Source: Dehalococcoidia bacterium
GTDB taxonomy: Bacteria; Chloroflexota; Dehalococcoidia; UBA2979
Assembly: GCA_023228765.1 (NCBI GenBank)
Contig: JALOAM010000019.1
Coordinates: forward strand, 1-29,182
DNA length: 29,182 bases
Direction of reading: 5' to 3'
Part shown: piece after piece, positions 1 through 7,327 of the stretch
How the letters are laid out: each line of letters begins with the position of its first letter
How positions within the stretch are numbered: the stretch's first letter is position 1
Translations under genes and position numbers: made by a program
Notes under the pieces: generated by a model
What the model was told of the DNA's origin: nothing
The model's database searches: none
What the model saw: only the letters and a program-made list of their open reading frames with translations

Positions 1-1
1 G

Positions 2-367
2 GTGCGGCCGGTGGGCCTCGTGTATCGCGACGGCGGGCTGCTGTACGACGTGCCGCGGCTGGAGGCCGGGCAGTACGTGGGCACGGCCGTCCCGGGCGAG
101 GTCGGGAACGTGGTCATCGGCGGGCACGTAGCGCGACATGGGGCGGCGGGGATCTTCGCGGCCCTCCCGAATGTCGTGGCCGGAGACGTGGTGGAGGTCT
201 ACAGAGGCGACCGCGTCTACCGATACTCAGTTACAGAGATCAAGGTCGTCGCAGCGGATGCGACGGACGTGATGAGCCCCACGCAGGAAGCGACGCTCAC
301 GCTCATCACGTGCTTCCCGGAGGACAACTACGCCGAGAGGCTGGTGGTCGTCGGGAGGCTGCTCTAG
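2..367 (+). CDS. Sortase, C-terminal part (5' end outside window)
   Basis: Sortases are membrane-bound cysteine transpeptidases that anchor or cross-link surface proteins outside the cell. The 121 visible residues carry the family's three catalytic residues in order: His42 in IGGHV, Cys104 in TLTLITC, and Arg113 in AERLVVVGR. Usual sortases are around 200 residues with an N-terminal membrane anchor, so the gene very likely continues upstream of the window. The GTG at position 2 is only the first in-frame start visible, not a supported start. The TLxTC sequence fits the class D/E/F kind, but the class cannot be fixed from this fragment. No LPxTG-type substrate is seen in the window. The FlgM-like gene follows 74 nt downstream on the same strand. 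The family call is firm because all three catalytic positions are present. Confidence 0.85.
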   Translation: MRPVGLVYRDGGLLYDVPRLEAGQYVGTAVPGEVGNVVIGGHVARHGAAGIFAALPNVVAGDVVEVYRGDRVYRYSVTEIKVVAADATDVMSPTQEATLTLITCFPEDNYAERLVVVGRLL

Positions 368-441
368 CAGCGTCCACGGCAACCTCGAGGGCATCGAGCC
401 GGGCGAGGGTGACGTAGACTCGGAACGAGGAGACTTCCTGC

Positions 442-717
442 GTGGGTATCGACCGAACCGGGCCTGTCGGCCCCTTCCGCTTCGCGGGCTCCCAGGCGGA
501 GCACGCCCGTAACGCCTACCGCCGCCAGCAGGCGGACGTCCCTGCTCCGCGCGAGGACAGCATCAACCTGTCCTCGGCGGCCCGCGACGTCGCCAAGGCG
601 GATCCCGCCGAACGCGACGAACTCCTCCGCCGCCTCCGCTCCCAGGTCCAGGCCGGCACCTACCGCGTCGACCCCGACGCGGTGGCGAAGCAGATGATCG
701 ACCGCGGCGAGCTGTAG
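442..717 (+). CDS. flgM: FlgM-like anti-sigma-28 factor
   Basis: FlgM binds and inhibits the flagellar sigma factor sigma-28 (FliA) until hook completion. This 91-residue protein has the typical FlgM layout. A polar, probably disordered N-terminus (residues 1-38) is followed by the motif DSINLSSAARDVA and then by a helical C-terminal half, with R-x-LRxxVQAGTYRVDPDAVAKQMI near the end, which matches the family's LRxxIxxGxYxVdxxxVAxxml pattern. The start is GTG at 442, preceded by GAGGAG about 8 nt upstream. The length is usual for FlgM. No flagellar gene is seen in the rest of the window; they would have to lie upstream. It could instead be an orphan anti-sigma factor. The call rests on the C-terminal pattern only. 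Confidence 0.7.
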   Translation: MGIDRTGPVGPFRFAGSQAEHARNAYRRQQADVPAPREDSINLSSAARDVAKADPAERDELLRRLRSQVQAGTYRVDPDAVAKQMIDRGEL

Positions 718-948
718 GCGGGGTTCCCCCGCTCCGCTCTCTCCGATTCCGATTCCGACTCTGCCTCTGACTCCGACTCTGACCCCCTCTCCCGGTTCCG
801 GGAGAGGGTTGGGGTGAGGGCCGTCGGGCGACTGGCGTCGAGGTGAGCACGACCTGTGGGGCCCTCACCCCCGGCCCCTCTCCCGACACCGGGAGAGGGG
901 AGCCAGAACGGGCGAGGGGGGTCGACCTCAATCGTTTTGGGCCGTGGC
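718..948. repeat. Intergenic stretch with a TCCGA/CTCTGA run and a pair of inverted GAGAGGG repeats
   Basis: No gene is seen between the convergent flgM-like and dehydrogenase genes. Positions 735-782 hold an imperfect hexanucleotide run of TCCGAT, TCCGAC and CTCTGA type units. It is followed by two copies of the dispersed palindromic repeat. Copy 1 (781-822) has a perfect 11-bp stem at 785-795/798-808. Copy 2 (861-904) has an 11-bp stem at 875-885/890-900 with loop ACAC. The two copies point in opposite directions. Confidence 0.85.
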
Positions 949-1938
949 CTATCGGTCGCGGACGAGGCGGGGTGACTCCTCACCGCGCAGCCAGCGTCCC
1001 AGCTCCTCGAGGAAGATCGCGTCCACGCGGGCGCGCGTGCCCGCGGAGCGGCCGGAGTCGTGGGGGCTCAGGATCACGTTCGGGAGTCCCCACAGCGGCG
1101 AGTCCTCCGGCAGCGGTTCCACCTCGAAGACGTCGAGGTAGGCGCCGGCGACGCGCCCCGAGGCGAGGCGCGCAACCAGTGCGGCCTCATCCACGATCTC
1201 ACCACGGGAGACGTTCACGAAGAGGGCGCCGGGCGGCAGCAGGTCCAGCGCCGCAGCGTCCAGGAGGCCGCGTGTCGCCTCGGTGAGCGGGATCGTGCTG
1301 ACCAGGATGTCGGCGCGCGGCAGCACCTCCGCCAGGCGGTCCGGGGACGCCCACTCGTCCACGCCGTCCTCGACGCCCGCGGGGGAACGGCGGACGCCGA
1401 CCACGTGGATGCCGAAGGCGCGGGCATAGCGCGCGACAGCGCCGCCGATCGCGCCGAGGCCGAGGATCACCATCGTCTGCTCGGCGAGGACGGGCGGCTG
1501 CTCCTCGGGCAGGGTGGCCTCCGGCACCTGCTCCCACGCGCGGCGTCGTTGTGCGTCCAGCCGAGGCAGGAAGCCGCGATTGAGGGCAAGGACGCCGGCA
1601 ATCGCGCCCTGCGCGATCGGCTCCGCCGTGACGCCCGCCGAGTTGGTGACGGCGACGCCCCGGGCCATCAGCGCCTGGAACGTCGGGTCGTCCGCGCCGG
1701 AGTGGCCGAGGTGGAGCCATCGCAGGTTCGGCGCTCGCGTGGCGGCACCCAGGGTGCGCCGCGCAGCAACCGGGCCGGACGCCACGTTGAAGAACACGCC
1801 CTCGATGCGTTCCATCTCGTCCGGGGCCAGCATCGCTCCGTCGCCCTCCGGCGCGGTGATGACCTCGAGGTCCGCGAACGCGGCGAGGGGGTCGTGGAGG
1901 CGGGAAGCGACGTCGGCGGGGACAAGGATGGTGGGCAT
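949..1938 (-). CDS. D-isomer-specific 2-hydroxyacid dehydrogenase
   Basis: This is a cytoplasmic NAD(P)H-dependent oxidoreductase that interconverts 2-oxoacids and D-2-hydroxyacids. The 329 residues show the family's flipped layout: a substrate-binding region (1-100), then a Rossmann domain with GLGAIG at 160-165, then return to the C-terminal part of the substrate domain. The catalytic triad is visible as Arg245 (VNVSRGE), Glu274 (FEVEPLPEDSPLW) and His293 (SPHDSG). This resembles glyoxylate/hydroxypyruvate reductase-like members, but the substrate cannot be told from the sequence. No Shine-Dalgarno sequence is visible. Instead TATCCT (minus strand, 1946-1951) lies 7 nt before the ATG, so the mRNA may be leaderless. 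It is transcribed in the same direction as the ABC exporter upstream, with a 25-nt gap. Confidence 0.88.
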   Translation of the reverse strand: MPTILVPADVASRLHDPLAAFADLEVITAPEGDGAMLAPDEMERIEGVFFNVASGPVAARRTLGAATRAPNLRWLHLGHSGADDPTFQALMARGVAVTNSAGVTAEPIAQGAIAGVLALNRGFLPRLDAQRRRAWEQVPEATLPEEQPPVLAEQTMVILGLGAIGGAVARYARAFGIHVVGVRRSPAGVEDGVDEWASPDRLAEVLPRADILVSTIPLTEATRGLLDAAALDLLPPGALFVNVSRGEIVDEAALVARLASGRVAGAYLDVFEVEPLPEDSPLWGLPNVILSPHDSGRSAGTRARVDAIFLEELGRWLRGEESPRLVRDR

Positions 1939-1963
1939 GCGACCGAGGATACGGGCGCGCCAG

Positions 1964-3802
1964 CTACCGCTCGATGCCTACCGACCCGTCGAGGGCTTCC
2001 TCGTGATCGAGGTCGGCGAGGTCGTCCGGCGTGGAGAACTGCTCGCGGTAGAGCGAGGCGTAGAGGCCGTCGCGGGCGAGGAGGTCCTCGTGCGTGCCGC
2101 GCTCCACGACGCGGCCGCCATCCAGCACAAGGATGAGGTCCGCGGCGACGACCGTGGAGAGCCGGTGCGCGATCACCACGGTGGTGCGGCCTCGGGCGAG
2201 GATCGCCATCGCCTCCCGGATCTCACGTTCAAGGCGGGAGTCGAGCGAGGAGGTCGCCTCGTCCAGGATCAGGACGGGCGGATCCTTCAGCACGGCCCGC
2301 GCGATCGCGACGCGCTGCTTCTCGCCTCCGGAGAGCCGGAAGCCGCGCTCACCCACCACGGTGTCGAGGCCCTCCGGCAGGCGGTCGACGAGCGACTGGA
2401 GGCCGGCCATCCGGGCGGCCTCGCGCACCTCGTCGTCGGCGGCGTCCAGGCGGCCGTAGCGGATGTTGTCCGCGAGCGAGGCGTGGAAGAGGTACGTCTC
2501 CTGCATCACCGCGCCCACGTTGGCGCTCACCGAGGCGAGCGTGAGGTCGCGGAGGTCGTGCCCGTCGAGGCGGACCGCGCCGTCCTGCGGGTCGTAGAAC
2601 CGCTGGAGGAGATACGTGACGGTGGTCTTCCCCGCGCCGGATGGCCCCACGAGCGCGATCATCTGACCCGGTCGTGCCTCGAACGTCACGTCCTGGAGGG
2701 CGTTGCGTCCGTCGATGTAGGCGAAGCGGACGCCGTCGAACGTCAGGTGGCCACGGGCGTCTGTGAGGGTGAGCGCATCCTCGCGCTCATCGACCTCCAC
2801 CGGCAGGTCGAGGTATTCGAAGATGCGCTCGAAGAGCGCGGCGGAGGAGAGGAGGGTGGTGTTGATGCGCGCGATCGTGGCGAAGGGGCCGAACACCTGC
2901 TGCGCGAGCATCGCGAACGCCACCACCTCACCGACGGAGACCGCGTCCCCGCCGAGGACCGCGCGCCCGCCGTACCAGTAGACGACACCCGGGATCAGCG
3001 CGCCGAAGCCGGCGGTGGCCATGTTGAACCAGCGGCCGGCCATCATGCGGCGGATCGCAAGCGTCCGCAGGGCCTCGTTCGACCGCTCGAAGCGCTGCGT
3101 TTCGTGTTCCTCGCGGCCGAACGTCTTCACCAGCATGGAGCCGGAGACGGAGAGGGTCTCCTCCAGCTGGGACGCCATGATGCTGGACTCCTCGTGCCAC
3201 TCGCGGCGCAGGGCGCGCATGCGCTGGCCCACGCGCATCGTGGGGAACACCCACAGGGGCAGGACGAGGAGCGTGGCGAGGGCCAGCTCCCACTGGAGCT
3301 GGAACATCAGGATCGCCGCGATGATCAGTGTGAGCGACGCCTGGAGGAAGTCCGTGAACGTGCCGGTGACCGCCTCCTGGATCGCGTTCACGTCCGTGGA
3401 GACACGCGAGAGGATCTCGCCCGTGCGGTTCTGGGTGAAGAAGCGGACGGGGAGCCGTTGCAGGTGTGAGTGCAGGTCGGAGCGCAGGCGCAGCATTACG
3501 CCCTGCCCGATCACCTGGTTGATGTAGGACTGCCCCACTCCCAGCAGCGCGGAGCCGAGCACCAAACCACCGACGAGGAGCACCATGCGGTCGAGGCCGC
3601 TCCGGGTCCCCGTGTCCATCTCGTCCACCATCGCGCCCATGATGCGCACGGATCCGAGCTGCATGCTCGTGCCGATCGCGATGAGCACGACCATGATCGC
3701 GAACAGCCCTCGATAGGGCCGGAAGAGCCCGGCGGCGCGACGCAGGAGCGTCCAGCGCGAGCCCTTCGGCTTGTTCGGCTGCATACCCATCCCGCCCCAC
3801 AT
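1964..3802 (-). CDS. ABC exporter, fused permease and ATPase (MsbA/LmrA type)
   Basis: This is a half-transporter that should dimerise in the inner membrane and export lipids, drugs or peptides with ATP hydrolysis. Residues 30-320 form a type-1 exporter transmembrane domain with hydrophobic helices around 33-55, 73-95, 153-185, 262-282 and 290-312. Residues 353-590 form the nucleotide-binding domain with Walker A GPSGAGKT (386-393), Q-loop MQETYLF (433-439), signature LSGGEKQR (490-497), Walker B VLILDEATSSLD (510-521) and an AHRLST H-loop. All catalytic residues are present. Three in-frame ATGs (codons 1, 5 and 7) lie close together with no clear Shine-Dalgarno sequence, so the exact start is uncertain by up to 6 codons. 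Substrate is unknown. Confidence 0.92.
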   Translation of the reverse strand: MWGGMGMQPNKPKGSRWTLLRRAAGLFRPYRGLFAIMVVLIAIGTSMQLGSVRIMGAMVDEMDTGTRSGLDRMVLLVGGLVLGSALLGVGQSYINQVIGQGVMLRLRSDLHSHLQRLPVRFFTQNRTGEILSRVSTDVNAIQEAVTGTFTDFLQASLTLIIAAILMFQLQWELALATLLVLPLWVFPTMRVGQRMRALRREWHEESSIMASQLEETLSVSGSMLVKTFGREEHETQRFERSNEALRTLAIRRMMAGRWFNMATAGFGALIPGVVYWYGGRAVLGGDAVSVGEVVAFAMLAQQVFGPFATIARINTTLLSSAALFERIFEYLDLPVEVDEREDALTLTDARGHLTFDGVRFAYIDGRNALQDVTFEARPGQMIALVGPSGAGKTTVTYLLQRFYDPQDGAVRLDGHDLRDLTLASVSANVGAVMQETYLFHASLADNIRYGRLDAADDEVREAARMAGLQSLVDRLPEGLDTVVGERGFRLSGGEKQRVAIARAVLKDPPVLILDEATSSLDSRLEREIREAMAILARGRTTVVIAHRLSTVVAADLILVLDGGRVVERGTHEDLLARDGLYASLYREQFSTPDDLADLDHEEALDGSVGIER

Positions 3803-3930
3803 CAGCGGAGGCGTCCGGGTGCGCGGTCAGTGAGTCGGCGGTCGACGGTGGTCGTCACGGATCCAGCATCGCACTGTCCACGTGTACGAGGTGTGAGCAT
3901 GACCTCGCAACGAGGCGATTCGGCAAGAAG

Positions 3931-3954
3931 AAGGCCCGCCGAATGGCGGGCCTT
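3931..3954 (-). terminator. Rho-independent terminator of the cupredoxin gene
   Basis: A perfect 10-bp stem (AAGGCCCGCC paired with GGCGGGCCTT) closes a 4-nt loop. Read on the minus strand it is followed by the pyrimidine/T-rich CTTCTTCTTG. It sits 26 nt after the stop of the minus-strand gene 3981-4640, as expected for its terminator. The remaining bases of the 3803-3980 gap show no gene. Confidence 0.8.
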
Positions 3955-3980
3955 CCTCGTCTCGCACGAAGCGATGTCGA

Positions 3981-4640
3981 TTACTCGACGGTGACCTCGG
4001 CGAACATGCCCTCGGTGAAGTGCGGCGCGCCGCCCTCGACCTCGGGAGCCTCGTCACCACCAGCCGCCGCGGCCTCCATGAAGGCGACCGGGTCAGCACC
4101 CACCGGGATGAAGCAGGCGACCAGGTAGCGGCCAGGCTGCGTCAGGGTGCCGTCGCCGACGGCCAGGATGTTCTCGTCGACGCCGGTGCCCGGCATCGCG
4201 ACGAGCACGAGGGCCGGCGGGGCGTCGCCCATGACGGCGGCCTGCTCTTCCTCGGACAGGGCCAGGAGCTCCTCGACGGAGCGGGTCTCGTCCTCCGGCA
4301 GGAGGACCGCGACCAGCTCGTGGACCTCGGTGTCGGACGAGTTCACCATCGTGACCGTCGTGCCGGCGGCGATGGTCTCCGGGAGACCCTCGTAGCCGTA
4401 GTCGATCGCGGTGACCTCGATGGTCTCAGCCGCTGCCTCGGTTGCGGTCTCGGTGGCCGTGGCCGTGGCGGTCTCAGTCGCCGCGGTTGTGGCTTCCTCC
4501 GTCGCGGTGGCCTCGGCGGAAGCAGTCGCCTCCGAAGTGGCCTCCGGGTCGTCCTCGTCGCTACACGCGACCAGGAGGGCGCCCGTGACGGCGAGCGGAA
4601 TCAGGGCCGCGCGCCCCCAACGGAACATACGAACGTCCAA
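3981..4640 (-). CDS. Cupredoxin-like copper-binding lipoprotein
   Basis: This is probably a lipid-anchored extracytoplasmic electron-transfer or copper-binding protein. A basic, hydrophobic signal peptide ends in the lipobox LLVAC (Cys26). An Ala/Thr/Glu-only linker follows (residues 31-72), then a cupredoxin-like domain (73-219). A full set of possible type-1 copper ligands is present: His107 (VHELV), Cys176 (YLVACF), His207 and Met212 (PHFTEGM). The Cys-to-His distance is 31 residues, far longer than in plastocyanin or azurin, because an Ala/Gly-rich insert lies between them. The start is TTG at 4640: GGGAGG lies about 6 nt before it, while the in-frame ATG four codons later would be too far from this site. 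Copper binding itself is inferred. Confidence 0.75.
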   Translation of the reverse strand: MDVRMFRWGRAALIPLAVTGALLVACSDEDDPEATSEATASAEATATEEATTAATETATATATETATEAAAETIEVTAIDYGYEGLPETIAAGTTVTMVNSSDTEVHELVAVLLPEDETRSVEELLALSEEEQAAVMGDAPPALVLVAMPGTGVDENILAVGDGTLTQPGRYLVACFIPVGADPVAFMEAAAAGGDEAPEVEGGAPHFTEGMFAEVTVE

Positions 4641-4783
4641 GTGTTACCTCCCGGGCCACTGGCCCGTCATGACCCACCCAGACCGCCGTATCTGACGGTC
4701 CTGCCGGGGTGGGTGCCCTCTGGATGAGGACGGATATTGAGCGTCAGGAACCTTGCGCACAAGCAAGAGATGTCAGGGAGTCC

Positions 4784-4798
4784 CCGCCCGTCGGGCGG
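4784..4798. repeat. Perfect 15-bp inverted repeat in a divergent promoter region
   Basis: CCGCCCG-T-CGGGCGG lies in the 281-nt gap between the divergent cupredoxin and DsbA-like genes. It may be an operator or a hairpin. A second, weaker dyad (GACCG at about 4680 with CGGTC at 4697-4701) is nearby. The function is not known. Confidence 0.45.
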
Positions 4799-4827
4799 CT
4801 CCGTTCACCGCCGGATCACATTCGCGG

Positions 4828-4857
4828 TTGCCCCCAGCGGACAGGTCTTCGGATAAT
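4828..4857 (+). promoter_or_regulatory. Putative sigma-70 type promoter of the DsbA-like gene
   Basis: TTGCCC (4828-4833) and GATAAT (4852-4857) are separated by 18 bp, with GATAAT differing from the -10 consensus at one base. The start codon lies 65 nt downstream, leaving a leader of roughly 55-60 nt that contains the GGAGG ribosome site. This is a pattern-based call. Confidence 0.5.
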
Positions 4858-4921
4858 CGACCTTCGCGGACCACCATCCCACCAACACATCACACCCCCG
4901 CATGCACAACACGGAGGCCCC

Positions 4922-5767
4922 GTGGGACGTAATCGCAGACAGCAGCGCCTGCGCGACCGGCGCGAACGCAACGCCGAGGGCGCGACCCCGCCATCGGGCT
5001 CGTCGGGGGCGTCCTCGGGCGGCTCGCGAGGGCGCTCCGGCGGCGCGCTGAGCAGCGGCGGCAAGCCCGCCTGGCGGCACACCCTGGACTCCTGGGGTGG
5101 CCTCACGGTGATCGGTGCGATCGCCGCGGCGGTCGTCATCGCCGGGCTGCTCGTCTACCTCAACCGCCCCGGCTCCAGCGCGAACGACGCGGAGTTCGTG
5201 GCGAAGGAGCGCAGCGCCGAGGTCAGCGGCAACGTCATCGGCGACCCGAACGCGCCCGTCCGCATCATCGAGTACGGCGACTTCCAGTGCCCGCACTGCG
5301 AGAACTTCTACCAGACGATCGAGCCGACGATCATGGAGGAGTACGTCAACACCGGGAAGGCGTCGTTCGAGTTCCGCAACTACGCGTTCATCGGCCAGGA
5401 GTCGCAGCAGGCGGCGGAGGCGGCGATGTGCGCCGCGGACCAGAACCGCTTCTGGGACTTCCACGACCTGTTGTTCCTGCGGCAGGGTCGGGAGAACAGT
5501 GGCGTCTTCTCAGACGCCAACCTGAAGAAGTACGCCCAGACGATCGCCAATGAGTTCGATGACTTCGACTACAGCGCCTGGGAGTCCTGCTTCAACGCGA
5601 ACACGCACGAGGCCGCCGTCATCCAGGAGAACCAGACGGCCACGAACTCCGGCATCGCCTCCACGCCGACCGTCCTGATCAACGGCCAGGCGATCCCGGG
5701 CGTGCAGGGCATCGACGTCTACCGCAACGCGATCGACGCGGCCCTCACGGGCGCCGAGGCCGGCTGA
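4922..5767 (+). CDS. Membrane-anchored DsbA-like thioredoxin-fold oxidoreductase
   Basis: This is a thiol-disulfide oxidoreductase acting outside the membrane, probably to form or isomerise disulfides in secreted proteins. The 281 residues comprise a basic and Ser/Gly-rich cytoplasmic N-terminus (1-58), one membrane helix (about 60-80), and a thioredoxin-fold domain with an inserted helical part, of the Thioredoxin_4/DsbA type. The active site is CPHC at 123-126 (DFQCPHCENF), and the cis-proline loop is in IASTPTVLINGQ near residue 245. The start is GTG at 4922, set by GGAGG at 4913-4917 with a 4-nt spacer. The frame stays open upstream, but that part lies in the promoter region. Two further cysteines (in AAMCAADQ and WESCFNA) may form a structural disulfide. 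It is followed by a strong terminator. Confidence 0.88.
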   Translation: MGRNRRQQRLRDRRERNAEGATPPSGSSGASSGGSRGRSGGALSSGGKPAWRHTLDSWGGLTVIGAIAAAVVIAGLLVYLNRPGSSANDAEFVAKERSAEVSGNVIGDPNAPVRIIEYGDFQCPHCENFYQTIEPTIMEEYVNTGKASFEFRNYAFIGQESQQAAEAAMCAADQNRFWDFHDLLFLRQGRENSGVFSDANLKKYAQTIANEFDDFDYSAWESCFNANTHEAAVIQENQTATNSGIASTPTVLINGQAIPGVQGIDVYRNAIDAALTGAEAG

Positions 5768-5791
5768 CCCCCGTCCGAGGCACGACACACA

Positions 5792-5821
5792 AGGACGGCC
5801 CCGCGTGAGCGGGGCCGTCCT
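5792..5821. terminator. Hairpin terminator between convergent genes
   Basis: A perfect 13-bp stem (AGGACGGCCCCGC with GCGGGGCCGTCCT) carries a GTGA tetraloop. It lies between the ends of the plus-strand DsbA-like gene and the minus-strand gene at 5855, and so can serve both. No T-run follows on either side, as is common in GC-rich genomes. Confidence 0.75.
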
Positions 5822-5854
5822 GATCTCAGTCGAGATGTGAGCGAGGGCGGAGGG

Positions 5855-6190
5855 TTACTCCGCAGCTTCCTCTTCCTCGTCCTCGGCGGCCGGGTCGTAG
5901 GAGTAGGCCAGGAGGCGGCCCTCGCGCTCCACGAAGAGCACCAGGTGGCCCTCGGCGTCTTCGGCCTTCACCCACTCCGGCAGCTCGGCGCCGTACCCGC
6001 GCACCAGGTAGGTCTGCCCGACGTAGGCGAACTTCTTGCCGTCCACGATCACGTAGAACGGCGGCGGCGAGGGGTGCTCGTTCCAGTTGACCGCGAATGC
6101 ATCCACGTCTTCTGCCGTCAGGACATACATGTCCTCGAACGTCAGCTCGACGGTTGTCTCGTGGGGTGCCTGAACTGCCTCGGTGGTCAT
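5855..6190 (-). CDS. Small acidic protein of unknown function
   Basis: I do not recognise this 111-residue protein. It has a polar N-terminus, a compact middle (about 15-95) rich in beta-forming and aromatic residues such as FYVIVDGKKFAYVGQTYLVRGYG, and a tail of Asp/Glu/Ala (about 99-111). It has no cysteines, signal peptide or membrane helix, so it is presumably cytoplasmic. The ATG start has GAGGA about 6 nt upstream, and the reading frame shows strong G/C preference at third codon positions, so it is very likely a real gene. It converges on the DsbA-like gene; no functional link is evident. Confidence 0.7.
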   Translation of the reverse strand: MTTEAVQAPHETTVELTFEDMYVLTAEDVDAFAVNWNEHPSPPPFYVIVDGKKFAYVGQTYLVRGYGAELPEWVKAEDAEGHLVLFVEREGRLLAYSYDPAAEDEEEEAAE

Positions 6191-6356
6191 GTCTCGTCCT
6201 CAACCGTTCTGCCTGCGGTCCTGCCGATGATAGCCATCGGGCGCAGGCATGGGCCAGCGGCGATGGTCCCGCGTTGACCTCGAGCCGGTGGTGTGGAGGA
6301 GCGACCGAGGATCGCGAGCACGTCGATGCTTCGTACTGGGAGTGGCGCAGTCCCCA

Positions 6357-6379
6357 CCCTCCCCCGTGCAGGGGGAGGG
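6357..6379. repeat. Hairpin related to the dispersed repeat family
   Basis: A 9-bp stem (CCCTCCCCC with GGGGGAGGG) and 5-nt loop, flanked by CCCCAC and CCAACCCTC, resembles a diverged copy of the GAGAGGG repeat. It lies in the 241-nt gap between two minus-strand genes (6191-6431), which otherwise shows no gene. Confidence 0.55.
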
Positions 6380-6431
6380 GCCAACCCTCGATCCTTCGGG
6401 CTACCGCTGCCCGGTGTGCGAGGTCTGGACG

Positions 6432-7211
6432 CTACTCGCCGCGGAAGGCGGGCGCGCGCTTCTCGACGAAGGCGCGGGCACCCTCTTTCGAGTCGTCCGT
6501 GCGGCCCACGATCCACCGGAGCACCGTGTCGAGGCGCGCGGCCTGTGGGGCGGTCAGGTCGTCCTGGGCGTAGGTGATCTCCTTCATCGCACGGACGGCC
6601 ACCGGGGCGTACCCCGCGACCGTCGAGGCCATCGCGCGGGCCTCGTCGAGGAGTTGGTCGGCGGGGACGACGCGGCTGACGATGCCGTAGCGGAGCGCTG
6701 TCGCAGCATCGATGCGCTGGCCGAGGAACAGCATCTCGTTGGCGAACGCCCGCGGAATGGAGCGGGGGAGGCGGATCGGTGCGCCGGCGAGCGGGTAGAA
6801 GCCGAGCGTGATCTCCGGCAGGCCGAACTGCGCGGCCTCCGAGGCGATCAGCAGGTCGCAGTGCAGTGCCATCTCGAACCCACCGCCGAGGCAGTACCCG
6901 TTCACCGCGGCGATCACCGGCTTCCGCATGTCCGAGGCACGCGTCAGCTCGGCGGGCGGGCCGCTGAACACGTCGCCGGGTGCGGCGCCCCTCGACCCGG
7001 GGCTGCCACCTCGGAGGTCCGCGCCGGCGCAGAAGGCGCGGCCGTTGCCGGTGAGGATCGCGACGCGAATGTCGTCGTCCGCGTCCACGCGCCGATACGC
7101 CTCGCGGAGGGCCGCGCTCAGGTCGGGGTTGATCGCGTTCATCGCGTCGGGGCGGTTGAGGGTGATCGTGGCGACGTGGTCCGCCACCTCGAACAGGACT
7201 TCGTCGGCCAT
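6432..7211 (-). CDS. Enoyl-CoA hydratase/isomerase (crotonase family)
   Basis: This protein is predicted to hydrate trans-2-enoyl-CoA or isomerise a related acyl-CoA in fatty-acid or amino-acid breakdown. It has 259 residues, the normal length for the family. The oxyanion-hole segments are FCAGADL (60-66) and NGYCLGGGFE (104-113). Both catalytic acids of true hydratases are present: Glu113 and Glu133 (in GLPEITLGFYP). The start is the ATG at 7211, with GAGGAG about 9 nt upstream. The frame runs further upstream but crosses the operator region. It is divergent from an HxlR-type regulator with paired palindromes between, which suggests that the regulator controls it. The exact acyl substrate is unknown. 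Confidence 0.88.
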   Translation of the reverse strand: MADEVLFEVADHVATITLNRPDAMNAINPDLSAALREAYRRVDADDDIRVAILTGNGRAFCAGADLRGGSPGSRGAAPGDVFSGPPAELTRASDMRKPVIAAVNGYCLGGGFEMALHCDLLIASEAAQFGLPEITLGFYPLAGAPIRLPRSIPRAFANEMLFLGQRIDAATALRYGIVSRVVPADQLLDEARAMASTVAGYAPVAVRAMKEITYAQDDLTAPQAARLDTVLRWIVGRTDDSKEGARAFVEKRAPAFRGE

Positions 7212-7246
7212 GTGGAGAGACTCCTCGGGTGCGGCATCCTCGGTCA

Positions 7247-7261
7247 GTTGTGATTCACAAC
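7247..7261. promoter_or_regulatory. Palindromic operator 1 (probable HxlR site)
   Basis: GTTGTGA-T-TCACAAC is a perfect 7+7 palindrome. It shares the pattern GTTGYGAWTCRCAAC with operator 2. It lies 36 nt upstream of the enoyl-CoA hydratase start, where it could block that gene's promoter. Confidence 0.75.
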
Positions 7262-7290
7262 GCAGTGCGCGTGCACCGTACTCCAACTCC

Positions 7291-7305
7291 GTTGCGAATC
7301 GCAAC
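7291..7305. promoter_or_regulatory. Palindromic operator 2 (probable HxlR site)
   Basis: GTTGCGA-A-TCGCAAC is a perfect 7+7 palindrome whose centre is 44 bp from that of operator 1, about four helical turns. It lies 22 nt upstream of the regulator's start codon and would overlap its -35 region, fitting autoregulation. Confidence 0.75.
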
Positions 7306-7315
7306 GCACGAGGGC

Positions 7316-7327
7316 TACCCTCTCCGC
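7316..7327 (+). promoter_or_regulatory. TANNNT -10 box placed for a leaderless transcript
   Basis: TACCCT (7316-7321) lies exactly 6 nt before the ATG of the HxlR gene, and no well-placed Shine-Dalgarno sequence is present. Confidence 0.5.

Noticed and set aside
735..782. TCCGAT/TCCGAC-type run as a CRISPR or tandem-repeat array
   Set aside because: Units are 6 nt, imperfect, few, and without spacers.
785..808. Perfect hairpins of the GAGAGGG repeats as ordinary Rho-independent terminators
   Set aside because: No T-run follows, the same tail is kept in each copy, and copies also lie upstream of genes; a repeat family explains them better, though they may also stop transcription.
1514..3469. 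A 651-codon open frame on the plus strand
   Set aside because: It is antisense to the ABC exporter and the dehydrogenase, whose catalytic motifs are intact.
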